Source: Catonia carolina
Lineage: Eukaryota > Arthropoda > Insecta > Hemiptera > Achilidae
Direction: 5' to 3'
Assembly: GCA_035578175.1 (NCBI GenBank)
Contig: JAQMRL010000006.1
Span: forward strand, 70,119,501-70,183,500
DNA: 64,000 nt
Shown: piece by piece, positions 32,872 through 43,527 of the stretch
Numbering within the stretch: position 1 is the first letter of the stretch
Layout: every line of letters begins with the position of its first letter
Notes under the pieces: model-generated
Told to the model about the DNA's origin: nothing
Databases searched by the model: none
The model's input: only the letters and a program-made list of their open reading frames with translations
Made by a program: the position numbers and the translations under genes

Positions 32872-34600
32872 CGTTTACATAAGCAAGAAAAACGAAACAT
32901 GGAATTGATTTTCCTCGTTCTACATTTTTTTAACGGTCGTGAAAACAAGATTACAATAAAATTCCCGACTATAATCAAAAAGTAAAATAAATTGAAGCGA
33001 GATGTAATTTATGAAGAACAAATACATAAAGCAAAGTAAATGGGGTGAGAAAAAATACTACAAAACAAAAATTCTACCCTCCTTTTTATTCATACCTCTT
33101 ACGCATAAAGAAAAAGTAAGAAAACCGCAATAAAATATTTCCCGTGTATTTCTATCTATAGGAACGCATTATATTTCCCCAACTTGTTTCCTAACTTTGC
33201 TTTCGTTTTTCTTTTCTTTTGTTATTCAATGGTCACTGCATAAAAAATATGCGCATCCAAATTAGAAGATCTACCCATGAGAGCATAAAACAAGAAAACA
33301 AACTACGCTCTAACAATCTGAATTCTAAATCGTCCAACCGCTGCACTTCGTTTCGGAAGACATAAACAAAGATATGATGTCATCGTCCTGGCATTGTATA
33401 CTATTTAGACAATTCACCAAGTATAAACAACTAAATTTCCACCCACTGTTGACCATGTATGAAATTTCACAACAAACATTTATACAATATTTTTGAAAAT
33501 ACTTGTGCACTTGGCACCAAGTTACACAGTTTCGCCCAAGTTCAGTATAATTTCTAACTTTTCGAGGAGTGTATTTGTTATCCGGTTTATACATTTTCCC
33601 GGTTTTAATTCAAATTTAACTATTTTGGACTACTACAACTAAAAGATTTACAAAATAAATAATAAACTAATTATAATGAAGTAATCAATAAATAACTTAG
33701 ATAACTTACTTAGTACTACTTACAAACAATTATACAGAATGCACATACACAAAATTTATACACAATGAAACAGAATAATCACTCCACTACGGTGAAAAGA
33801 GCCGCCATTTTAAATTGATAAACATTCAGAACATAAAAAGGCCGGTGGTTATGCCAAACTCTACCCTTTCCGTCTCCCCTGAAATCATAAACTAACCCTT
33901 CCTTAAATTATACCTTTAGTCCACGTTCAGTAAAATGCATGCCTTCCCCTCCCTAAAATAATAGGACTCCCACAAAACTGAAAAAAGGCCACTGAAATAT
34001 AAAATAAAATAAAAGAGCCGCTCTTAAACCCACTTGTCCCTTAATTTAAATTTTCCACAAATAACTACTAAAAATAAATTACCTCCTTTCAAGTCCCAGT
34101 TCCAATGTCCCACGAACCAGAATCCTATTTCCTATTTAAACTATAAAATTCCCCCTAAATTTCTTGAGGTTGCAATTATTCTGTTATATTGTTCCCCGAG
34201 CGACCAGGTGTTCCTTAACACGATGTCACCATCATAGGGCTTCTTAGCCCTCTCAACCAGGATTCAGGATTCAGAATAACAACAGTTGACCAATACAATG
34301 CCCGGAACGTTGACCTTTTCTAACGTACCGATAGCACACGCAATGAACACTCGTCAAAATAAGGGCTGACACTTTATGTATACCCTTATTCAAATTAAAT
34401 GGCACTTTACATCAAACTTTTAAATATTGTTTCGGCACTGAAAGGGTTGTTAATGATCATTAATTGAGTTATATTAGTAGATACAGTTCAGCCGTTGTTA
34501 GTTTGCTCCTACTGTCAACAAACAAAAGCCACCTACTACAGGGTGCACGCTAGAGTCTACGACTTTACAGAAGTCGTATTCCTATTAAATTAACTATTTT
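32872..34600. other. Largest unassigned stretch (1.7 kb)
   Basis: No repeat family, transposase, RT or tRNA motif recognised. An 89-codon minus-strand frame (33325-33594) and a 67-codon plus-strand frame (34034-34237) are within chance expectation and show no domain. This is the best place in the window to look for unique host DNA or a regulatory element. Confidence 0.45.
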
Positions 34601-35545
34601 TACTTTCTCTTGCCTATATGAATATATAGGAAGGAAAGTATTGTTTTCATGTCGATTTTTCGAAATCGAGTTTTCACCGGATCTATACGTTTTCAGACCC
34701 CCTGAATCCAAAAAACATGTTTTTAGCGATTGGTCTGTGTGTGTGTCTGTGTGTCTTTGTGTGTGAACAGAATATCTCCAGAACGGAACATCGTACGAAC
34801 TTGAAACTTGAAACTTAAGTTACATACCACTACCGGACGCGACACGAACATTTTCATCAAAATCGGTCAACCGGAAGTAGTAGTTTATTCGTATAATTTT
34901 TCAGTTTTTTGCGATTTTCTCAAAAACTGGTCCTACGATTTTTTTTAAAATCGCCTATTTTACTCAATTTTTTATTCTCTACAAGATAGGGTAGGCGTTA
35001 TGTCTGCTGAAATTCTCGGTGAGGCTGTTTTCACGTAAAAACGTTGTTTTTTTAAGATTACGGCTTTAATATAAATTTTAGCGCAAAAACTTATATAATA
35101 AAAGTTGTAGAGAATTTAAAAACCTACAACTTCTGTTTCAAACATTTTTTTGTATAACGCTTAGTTTAGCGGTAATTTGCGATTTTCTGTTTTTTTCTCA
35201 CGAAAACGTGAGAAAAATCGATTTTTTTAACATTTCGGTCTTAGTATGCATTTTACGACAAAAGTGTATATAATTAAATTTATAGAAAATTAAAAGATCT
35301 ACAACTTTTGTTTAGAGCATTTTTCTCTACAGAGCCTAGTTTAGCGTGAAAGCGTGATTTTCCGTATTTTTAAGCCAAACTGAGTTCGATTGTCATTTTG
35401 CGTCATTCACTCATGATTAAAATAAGGTTATGTTTTTGAGGTTAGTTTTTGTTCATTTCTAATGTTTTAATACTAATGTTAGGTTTATTGTTAATTATTT
35501 GCATTGGCAAGAGAAAGTTGTGTGAGTGTTTCACACCAGATTTTT
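34601..35545 (+). mobile_element. Family A element, copy 9 (reference copy)
   Basis: The best preserved plus-strand copy. The 5' ACTTTCTCTTGCC is at 34602-34614, and the terminal hairpin follows. The GT tract with interruptions is at 34736-34766. The duplicated blocks have their CGG anchors at 35061 and 35236 (175 bp apart), and the hairpin AAAAGTTGTAGA/CTACAACTTC lies in the first. The inverted subterminal GGCAAGAGAAAGT is at 35506-35518. The stem-loop is at 35520-35536 and CAGATTTTT ends it. There are no coding features. Confidence 0.9.
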
Positions 35546-36206
35546 AAAATTATAAGTGCTTAAAGTACTAAAAAAATCAGTCATGATATGATGTAGGCCC
35601 AAAAATTTAATTTAAAAAAATACTTTTAAAATTATTTTGTATATAAATACTTTTAAAAGTATTTTGTTGTTACTTTTTAATCAGCGTGTACACATTTTGA
35701 TATAATGCGCATGCTCAGTGACGTCATTATTTGTTTACATTAGGAGCAAACTAAGGGAGGCTGGACTTTACATAAATTACGGGATGGATGAAGTTGCACA
35801 TAATATTATGATAGAAGATGGTCCATATTGAACCTACGAGAACAGGTTTATTGTTACTCCCACTTTCAATATTTAGTCAGCTTTGGTACGGTGTGTATTG
35901 TACGGATCCGGAGATCAGGGTCAAAATAACATGGCCATACAATGTGTGTGACGTTACCATATCCGTCCGTTAATTCCCTCACTGATTCTCTAGTTATGTG
36001 TATTCCCAAAGGATATTTTAGCATTATCTTAATCAGCGTTTGTCCCTTCACTACAATCTTGAATCAACATTTATTCATCCTACTCGGATTACATAATATC
36101 CAATAAGTATTCACCCAATTATTTATATTACTACATATTAAGTTTGTTTATAGCACTATACTCAACCCAAGCCAACATTAGACAATTTAATACTGGGATA
36201 AAACTT
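35546..36206. other. Unassigned spacer
   Basis: Contains no recognised repeat or gene. Small near-repeat ATACTTTTAAAA...AAATACTTTTAAAAG at 35620-35660. Confidence 0.5.
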
Positions 36207-36467
36207 CTTTTTTTATCCGAGGCTGCGAGAAAAACTCATGTTCACTCCCTCACGATGGGGGAAGTAGTGTTGGACTCAATTGAGGCGTCCTCGTCCAGCA
36301 CAAAGGAGGCCGTAACCGCCTTATCAACCAAAAACCCACCGCCTGGCCACTTGATCCGACATCAGCAACGAACCCTCCACCTCCCTCGGAACTGTTTGTA
36401 TAATACTACAAGGGAAATGTCGGGTTAAAAAAAATTAACATACTGTCAGCGGGGCGTGGAAGGTAAC
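36207..36467 (-). mobile_element. Family H retroposon-like repeat, copy 3 (5'-truncated)
   Basis: Retains the A-rich end side (TTTTTTTATCCGAGGCTGCG on plus) and about 260 bp up to TCAGCGGGGCGTGGAAGG. It lacks the far part, as expected of a 5'-truncated retroposon read on the minus strand. Confidence 0.72.
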
Positions 36468-36529
36468 TTGTGATAAAACCTGTGTGTCTGTACAAGAGTG
36501 AGTGCTTAAAATAACCGAGAAGGCTGGCG

Positions 36530-36975
36530 TATGGGACGCAGAGAAATTTAAGAAAACGATCCTCTGCAAGATAGTAGATGGACAACATATAGGTTACGAA
36601 GTCGAGAACACTGTACACAGAAAATGAAAGATTATTGGAAGCAATTAGAAAAGACGACTAAAGTTTTATCGACACCTGTATAGAATCAATGAACGGTAGA
36701 CAAAACAAATTTTCAAGACACTACACATTAAAACTAAGGTGTCGGAAAAATGGTTTAAAGAAGTCAGAATGGATGTTGAGAAAACCGGATGGAATAATTC
36801 GTAAAAAGTTTGTTAACCGAACGAAATTCGGATTACTATTTACGGATTTTCAGGGCTTCCATGAAGAACAAAACCAGAACGCCGGGTGGACAGAAGGAAG
36901 GAAGAAAGGACAGTGAACGAATGCTCAGAATGTGGGCTGAAATCAAGAACTACCAGAAATGTTTGAAGTGAACTC
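36530..36975 (+). pseudogene. Non-LTR retrotransposon ORF2 C-terminal remnant
   Basis: Frames combined read LLEAIRKRRLKFYRHLYRIN, EKWFKEVRMDVEKTG, a frameshift, then RKKFVNRTKFGLLFTDFQGF and GWTEGRKKGQ with SERML-like continuation. The order matches the tail of the LINE at 19620-19974. At least two frameshifts and several stops are present. It is not functional. Confidence 0.75.
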
Positions 36976-37329
36976 ACGTTTTTTTTCTAAAATTGACCTT
37001 ATACGAGGAAAAAATTAAGTTTGTCTACTTAGTAGTTTCCGTTTTAACAGAATCACTTTCGTCTGTAATTCCAAAACGTGTTCGTCAGTAATACTGAGCA
37101 ATATCGCTCTGCCACAATCAGAAGATGTGAAGTACCTGGTTCTTCATCTCGACTGACAATTGGTGTAGAAGATATACAGTTGACAAAACGAAGAGACTTG
37201 GACTTAAAACTAAGAAATGTGCTTTCATTAATCGGGAGACGCTCATAACTTCACAATTGATGTTATACCAAGTATTTCTGAAGCCTGTCTTGACATACAA
37301 AATACAACTCCAGATATTACAAAAGTTTC
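36976..37329. other. Unassigned spacer
   Basis: No gene or repeat recognised. Confidence 0.45.
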
Positions 37330-37458
37330 AAAATTTACATTATAGAACGTTTTCAGATATTTCGATATTGTTGAGAAATTTTCCGTTCGTGAGACATTTT
37401 GTTCGTACACACAGACGGATAGTTTAAAAAATATTTTTTTGGGATCAGGGTGAAGCAT
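37330..37458 (-). mobile_element. Family A fragment, weak
   Basis: TTTTCCGTTCGTGAGACATT, TTGTTCGTACACACAGACGG and TTTTTTTGGGATCAGGG resemble the region around the microsatellite site of family A. Both ends are missing. Confidence 0.5.
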
Positions 37459-37935
37459 TTTAAAAATGCTACGTAGACTATAACTAAATAAGAAATAAAA
37501 TTAATTTATGTATTATGATAATTTACAGAATAGACAGAGGAAAAACAGCATAATAGAAAAAGTAACATGCTTTTTCTGCTCGTATCTGTCTACTACCGTA
37601 CCCCGCGCGGCTTCGCACGTGAAAGTTATGTAATCAATTTTGTTTTTAAATATTAGAAAAATTGTGTAGCTGCTGGTCAACTGTATTCTCCAACGTACAC
37701 ACACACACACCAAACATTTTGATAAATTCCCCCGCGTACGTCTCTCGCTAATATTTATACGTGTATAGTGTTCTACAGTAGTACACAAAGACACACAGAA
37801 AACGACGTTTTGATAATTTTCCCCTATAATACGTCCCTCCTGTTACCTTGGTTAGTTTTACGAATAAGTACATAAAGAAATGAGTAGCCAGTCTACCATT
37901 TTTTAATCTTTTTTTAAGCCGTATAGGTTTTCATA
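37459..37935. other. Unassigned spacer
   Basis: A CA tract at 37698-37711. No other recognised feature. Confidence 0.45.
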
Positions 37936-38470
37936 AGTTTATTAAAGAAGAAACATCTTATTCAGTTTTTGTTGTGTTGGAGAACTTTTTCTGATGTTTC
38001 TTTCCGTGACTCTTCTCCAGTATTGCTGCAATCTTTCTCATCTCTTCTGGCGTTCTTCGTCGGAATACGCGATTTTCTGTCGTTTGGTCGGCCTTTTCTC
38101 TTCAAGTCTTGTGTTGTACAGTTTGTGGTAATTTCCGGATTTTTTTCAGGTCCTCAAGTGAGATTTGGATTTCATTCATGTTCTGTTCAATTTCTTTGGT
38201 CCAGTGGGGCTGAGATTTTCTGTTTAGGAAATAGTTGATGATTCGTGTGGAGATTCTGGCGGAATCACTCCTCAAGGAAATGGCCAGAGAAAGAAATTAT
38301 ATTTTTCCCCATATGGTCTGCTAGAAGTTCTGAATTTCCGTAGACATCTTTGTTCGTGATGGGCTTTTAGATGCTGTCAGAGAAACATCTCTTGTTCAGG
38401 CATTTTCTGATATGACGTTCTGATTTTAAGGTTTTGTGTTCCGCGTTGGTTCTCCTGGAGCTGAAGATCG
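37936..38470 (-). pseudogene. Non-LTR retrotransposon ORF2 C-terminal remnant, minus strand
   Basis: Read from 38470 leftwards, pieces are IINYFLNRKSQPHWTKEIEQ, NEIQISLEDLKKIRKL and, after a frameshift, KIAYSDEERQKR with LQQYWRRVTERNIRKSS. The S-D-E-E-R-x-K-R and Q-Y-W motifs are the same tail as in the other LINE remnants of this group. The apparent plus-strand frame at 37969-38238 is its shadow. Stops and a frameshift make it non-functional. Confidence 0.72.
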
Positions 38471-38522
38471 TTTCTGAATCATTCTTTATATTAAAAAACG
38501 TGAAACCCACCGGGTTTATATT

Positions 38523-38848
38523 AACCCACCGGGTTGGTCTAGAGGTAAAGTCGTCGCCAAAATCAGCTGTTTAACAGCTGATTTTCGGAGACGAAGGTTC
38601 CTGGTTCAAATCCTAGTAAAGGTAGTTACTTTTATACGGATTTGAATACTAGACAGTAGTTACCGGTGTACTTTGATGGTTGGGGTTTAATTAACCATAC
38701 TCTCTCAGGAATGGTCGGCCTGGGTCTGTACAAGACTACACCTCATTTACACGTCATACACATCATCCTCACTTCATTGGGTCATGGGGTTGCTTATTGT
38801 TTTAAATTGAATAGATTGCACCGTACACAAATTAGGAATAAAAAAAAA
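38523..38848 (+). mobile_element. tRNA-derived SINE, family D, full-length
   Basis: The head AACCCACCGGGTTGGTCTAG is followed by AGGTAAAG (A-box-like TTGGTCTAGAGG) and, ~55 bp on, GGTTCCTGGTTCAAATCC (B box GGTTCAAATCC at 38612-38622). The body contains CCGGTGTACTTTGATGGTTG and CACGTCATACACATCATCC. It ends in AATAAAAAAAAATG. RNA polymerase III boxes plus an A-rich end define a SINE. A partial second head, CCCACCGGGTTTATATTA, precedes it. Confidence 0.88.
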
Positions 38849-38951
38849 TGACATCATTTTTTGAGTGGCATTCTCATTTAACATAGTGAATGAGTGGTTT
38901 AGCTTCGCACCAAATTATTTTTTTCGTGTTTTAAGATGGTACTTTCTACAT

Positions 38952-39558
38952 GTTGTTCCGGTCATCAGCCGAATGGCTGGTTTGAACCTGTAGAGGTTTA
39001 ACTTAAGTAAAACGAGGAGTCAGGTGGTTTACAATTGCCTTTTTCAGTGAGTGGGAAAGTACTGCTTGAGTCCCACCTCCGTGTAGTTGCCGGGTGAAGG
39101 GTACGGGGAGGTATAATGAATGAGTGACGCATGCTGAGAGAACGATTGTTATATTACTCTGATACAAAACATTCGTTTTCAAACTTTCCGTATTTAACAT
39201 ATATGTTTGTATTTATTACAATTATTTATTTACATGTTTTGATATAAAATGGTAATTTAAATATTATGAATCCGATCAAGTTAATAACCCGGTAGATATT
39301 TGGTAAATTAATGCGCCGGATGATAAGGATATGTTTTTAGTCTAGTTAGTACACGATACCATTACAAATGCAGCAGCTGTGAAACACTACTAACACTCAT
39401 TCATTTTCCCACTACTATAACAACGCACTGCATTCCACAACAACTACACGGAGCTGGGACTCGAGCAGTACGCTTATCAGCATGCCGGGCCCTCTGAAAA
39501 GCACATATTTCCACTCTGCAAATGACACCTTCACTTTGTTCACCACAGGGTCTGCATG
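38952..39558 (-). mobile_element. Family C retroposon, copy 8, split by element I
   Basis: Left part 38952-39062 (tail side, GTTCCGGTCATCAGCC). Right part from 39468 (GTACGCTTATCAGCATGCCG) to about 39558, where it is truncated. The two halves share GTAC, the duplication of the insertion. Confidence 0.82.
39063..39467. mobile_element. Element I: 405-bp TIR element with GTAC target duplication
   Basis: The ends TGCTTGAGTCCCACCTCCG and CGGAGCTGGGACTCGAGCA belong to 27-bp terminal inverted repeats with two mismatches. They are flanked by GTAC at 39059-39062 and 39468-39471. It cleanly interrupts a family C copy, so the borders are exact. No coding capacity and no second copy in the window. The superfamily is unknown to me. 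A 4-bp duplication excludes Tc1/mariner (TA), piggyBac (TTAA) and hAT (8 bp). Confidence 0.8.
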
Positions 39559-39610
39559 TATTCTTTCTACATAGCAAATGTATTATTATTTGATGTTTAA
39601 CTCTTAAGAT

Positions 39611-40001
39611 TTGCCCGTAACAGATAGGTGTCAAATTATTTACACTCAATCTGTTTGTTTCAGGGCTAAAATAAATAGTTTTGTTTCTTATCACATGGTC
39701 AGCCAATTAAATGACTGAATCATTTGAGAACAGAAGAGGTAGAGGTGTAAAAGACACCAATCAGAGTTTTATCCTCTGAAAGTAATGAATTTCATTATAC
39801 AGCCAGACCCTGTGGTGAATAAAGTGAAGGTGTCATTTGCAGATTGGGAAATATGTGCTTTCCAGAGGGCCCAGTATGCTGATAAGTTTACTTTTCCACT
39901 CAGTGAGGAAGGCAATGGTAAACCACCTTACTCCTGGTTTTTACTTAGTAAAACCTCTAAAGGGTTCGAACCACCCCTTTGGCTGATGACCTAAACAACA
40001 A
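39611..40001 (+). mobile_element. Family C retroposon, copy 9
   Basis: Complete, from TTGCCCGTAACAGATAGGTG to GATGACCTAAACAACAA. The flanks TCTTAAGAT (ending 39610) and TCTTTAGAT (about 40003-40011) differ at one base and probably are the target-site duplication. Confidence 0.83.
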
Positions 40002-40297
40002 GTCTTTAGATAATCTTAAGGTGGTAATTTTTTTGTAATTTTTTATTTTACGTATTTTATGTTTAACGAAAGAGGGATATTTATTAAATTTGCCAATCTA
40101 GGAGGTTAGGGGATGCCAGTTTGTTGGATAGGACTTACCTAAAAGTAAATATATCGGATTCATCTGCCGGAATGGGGTTGATGGAAGTTTAAGGGGTGTA
40201 CAGTAAGGATCATGTTACGGTAAGCCCTGAGGGTAGGTAAGCTTTGTTTTCACAGGGTGATAGTAAACCACACCGGTGTGTTCACTGCTTTGGTTGT

Positions 40298-40350
<53 letters not shown>

Positions 40351-40817
40351 GGTGAGAATTGAGATGGGAGTGCCTGAAGGAAGTAGAAACACACTCTCGC
40401 TAGTTCGTTGCTCGCTTTAAACTGAATGGTGTTTTAGCTTTTATGAAGTTGACGGTGCTTTGCCATATATACCTTCTTGCAATCTTACTTACAGGTCTAC
40501 TATCCCGAGCTACTTCGATAAAGCAACTTTATCTGACAATATTGGGTCTCACTATTTCCCTCCTTCTTTAACATCTTAACACTACGTATCGCTTCATCAT
40601 TCTCTTACACACGCATCATCGTTTCTCTTCGTTCTCTCTCTCTCTCTCTCTCTTTGTAAACTTGTGCTTCTCCAAGTGTACTTTGCCAACTTTCCTTTTG
40701 TCTCATCTGTGAACATGTACGACGGTATATGTATTCATATATACACGCGCACGCACTTATACTTACACGTATGCAAAATAAGTCGACCGTGTTAAGAAAT
40801 CGTACTGGGTCGATTTT
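40002..40817. other. Unassigned spacer with microsatellites
   Basis: (GT)n at 40302-40342 followed by GGGTGGGTGGGTG, and (CT)n at 40634-40654. No gene recognised. Short AC-rich tract near 40741. Confidence 0.55.
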
Positions 40818-40888
40818 TTACTTTCTTTTAGCCGATATGAATGTATATGGTAGGAAAGTATTTTTCCATGTCGATTTTTCCAAAGTAA
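40818..40888 (+). mobile_element. Family A fragment (5' tip)
   Basis: TACTTTCTTTTAGCCGATAT with a decayed hairpin, GGAAAGTATTTTTCCATG and CGATTTTTCC. It breaks off directly into a family D SINE. Confidence 0.75.
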
Positions 40889-41133
40889 GTCACCTGTTTT
40901 ACAGTTGATTTTTGGAGATGAAGGTTCCTGGTTCAAATCTTAGTATAGGTAGTTACTTTTTTACGGATTTGAATAATAGATTGTGGTTCTATTAGTGGAT
41001 TCTCTTAAGTCTGTAGAAGACTACACCTCATTTACACGTCATACACATCATCGTCATCTCATTGGGTCATTGGGTTGCTTATAGTTCTCTATTGAACATA
41101 TTGCAACGTACACACATTAGAGATTCAAAAAAT
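40889..41133 (+). mobile_element. tRNA-derived SINE, family D, 5'-truncated
   Basis: Begins at AAGTCACCTGTTTTACAG, has the B-box region GGTTCCTGGTTCAAATC and the 3' body with CACGTCATACACATCATCG. A ~70-bp segment of the body (near 40990) is deleted. The A-box head is missing. Confidence 0.8.
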
Positions 41134-41203
41134 TCACTTATAATTGAAATTAGTAAATGTTTTTAATTTTACATTTTATTTTTTATCATTTTTTTTTTAT
41201 TGA

Positions 41204-41325
41204 GTGATGATGCCTACATAACTCTTGGGTTTGTGCGTAGGTAATGATATGTGGTGATTTACAGATGAAAAACATGCCAGACCTGACCGGGAATCGAACC
41301 CGGGACCCCGGCATTCGATTCCGGA
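41204..41325 (-). mobile_element. tRNA-derived SINE, family E, copy 2
   Basis: The minus strand reads GGTCCCGGGTTCGATTCCCG (B box with its T-stem) and GGTCAGGTCTGGCATG, then a body that includes CACAAACCCAAGAG. It ends toward a T-rich (plus-strand) run. The A-box head is lost. Confidence 0.7.
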
Positions 41326-41368
41326 GTAATTAGTAAACATTGTTTACTAATGATTAAATATAGGTTTT

Positions 41369-41719
41369 TGTTGTTGTTTTGGTCATCAGCCTGTAGGCTG
41401 GTTTGAACCTGTAGAGGTTTTACTAAGTAAAACGAGGAGTCAGGTGGTTTACCATGCCTTCTCCGCTGAGTGGAAAAGTACGCTTATCAGCATGCCGGGC
41501 CCTCTGAAAAGCACATATTTTCCACTCTGCAAATGACACCTTCACTTCATTCACCACAGGGTCCAACTGTATAACGAAATTCATTACTTTCAGAGGAGAT
41601 AACTCTGATTAGTGTCTTTTACACTTCTACCTCTTCTGTACTTAAATGATTCAGTCATTTAATTAGCTGACTATGAGATAAGAAACAGAACTATTTATTT
41701 TAGCCCTGCAACGAACAGA
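41369..41719 (-). mobile_element. Family C retroposon, copy 10 (5'-truncated)
   Basis: Tail side at the left (GTTGTTGTTTTGGTCATCAG). It runs to CCCTGCAACGAACAGA, where the next family C copy begins, so its extreme 5' head is missing. Confidence 0.82.
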
Positions 41720-41726
41720 GGAGTGA

Positions 41727-42066
41727 AAAAAAAACGAAGAGTGAGGTGGTTTACAATTGCCTTCCTCAGCGAGTGAAACAGTCTGCTTATCACCATGCCG
41801 GGCCCTGTTAAAAGCAAATATTTTCCACTTTGCAACTGACATCTTCACTTCATTCACCTCAGGGTCTGGGTGTTTAATGAAATTCATTACTTTCAGATGA
41901 GGTAACTCTGATTAGTGTCTTTCGCGCCTCTACCTCTTCTTTTCTTAAAATTATTCAGTCGTATAATTGGCTGACGATTTGATAAGAACCAGAACTATTT
42001 TTTTAGCCCTGCAACGAACAGATTTGAGTGCAAATATTTTGACACTCTACCTGTCTGTTATGGACA
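41727..42066 (-). mobile_element. Family C retroposon, copy 11 (3'-truncated), in tandem
   Basis: Starts inside the element (AACGAAGAGTGAGGTGG) and runs to the complete 5' head (CACTCTACCTGTCTGTTATG). Same orientation as its neighbour. Confidence 0.8.
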
Positions 42067-42082
42067 GAAAAAAGGTTATATG

Positions 42083-42138
42083 AGTTTCATTTACATTAGC
42101 ATGAGAAAGTCGCGTAAGCGTTTCACATCTGATTTTTT
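42083..42138 (+). mobile_element. Family A fragment (3' tip)
   Basis: CATTTACATTAGCATGAGAA, AGTCGCGTAAGCGTTTCAC and ATCTGATTTTTTT, a decayed 3' end only. Confidence 0.65.
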
Positions 42139-42597
42139 TGTTCAATCCGTAAGAAACTTGCTTAAATTAATTTTTCCATTAAATCGGAAGTAGGTGCATG
42201 GTGAGTGCGTCACTCTGCCAATCACTTGAGACTTTTTGAATATTTATTTAGAGATAATATTGAAATATAGCAAGTGTACGTAGTTAAATTTAATGAAATC
42301 ATGTTTGAATTAACAATATATTATTGATTAATTTTGTGCTCGCAGGCACTGATTATGATGTGTGTGTTGGTAGTTGGTTGGTATCAGATTGACTGGTTGG
42401 TTTCCTGACATAACGGCCGAATAGATAAAGCCGTGATCGTACTGGCCGTTATACATCACTGCCGATATGGTATGGCTCACATCTGCTCCCAATTATCATT
42501 TGTATATCAGTATGTCATTCCAATTCTCTCTCTAGGCTCCCTATTCTCTCTTTTTCTAATCTCTCTCGCTCTCTTTCTCCCTCTTTCTCTATATATA
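42139..42597. other. Unassigned spacer
   Basis: Includes a CT-rich low-complexity tract (42518-42590). No gene recognised. Confidence 0.5.
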
Positions 42598-43444
42598 TTG
42601 TGACGATATCAAAGAGGAGAGTGGTGCGAGAAATTTCTAGTAATTCATAGAATGTTAGGTAGTAAAAAAATCTGGTGTGAAACACTCACACAATTTTCTC
42701 TTGCCAGTGCAAATAATTACCAATACACCTAAAATTAGTAATAAAACATTAGAAATAAACAAAAAAACTAACCTCAATTAACATAACCTAATTTTAATCA
42801 TATATGAAAGACGCAAAATGAAAATCTATCTCGGTTTGCCTTAAAAATACAGAAAATTACTCTTTCACGCTAAACTAGGCTCTGTAGAGAAAAATGCTCT
42901 TAATAAAACTTGTAGATCTTTTAATTTTATATAAATTTGGTTATATACTTTTTTGTCATAAAATACATACTAAGGCCGAAATGTTTAAAAAATCGATTTT
43001 TCACACGTTTTCGTGAGAAAAAATAGAAAATCGCTAATTACCGCTAAACTAAGCGTTATACAAAAAAAAATGTTTGAAATAAAAGTTGTAGAATTTTTAA
43101 TTTTCTACATTTTTTATTATATACATTTTTGAGCTATTATATATATTAAAGCCGGGATCTTAAAATAACGCTTTTTTACGTAAAAACAGCCTCACCAAGA
43201 ATTTCAGCAAACATGGCGCCTACCCTATCTTGTAGAGAATAAAAAATTGAGTAAACCAGGCGATTTAAAAAAAATCGTATGACCAGTTTTTAAGAAAATC
43301 GCAAAAACGTGAAAAATTACACGAATAAACTACTACTTCCGGTTGACCGTTTTGATGAAAATGTTCGTGTCGGGTCCGGTAGTGATGTGTAACTTAAGTT
43401 TGAAGTTTCAAGTTCGTGCGATGTTTCGTTCTCGAGATATTCTG

Positions 43445-43527
<83 letters not shown>

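Noticed and set aside
33325..33594. 89-codon minus-strand frame in unassigned DNA
   Set aside because: No recognisable domain, signal peptide or splice context; length is within chance for this much AT-rich sequence.
37969..38238. 89-codon plus-strand frame rich in F and S
   Set aside because: It is the complement of a LINE tail read on the minus strand (SDEERQKR and QYWRR motifs).
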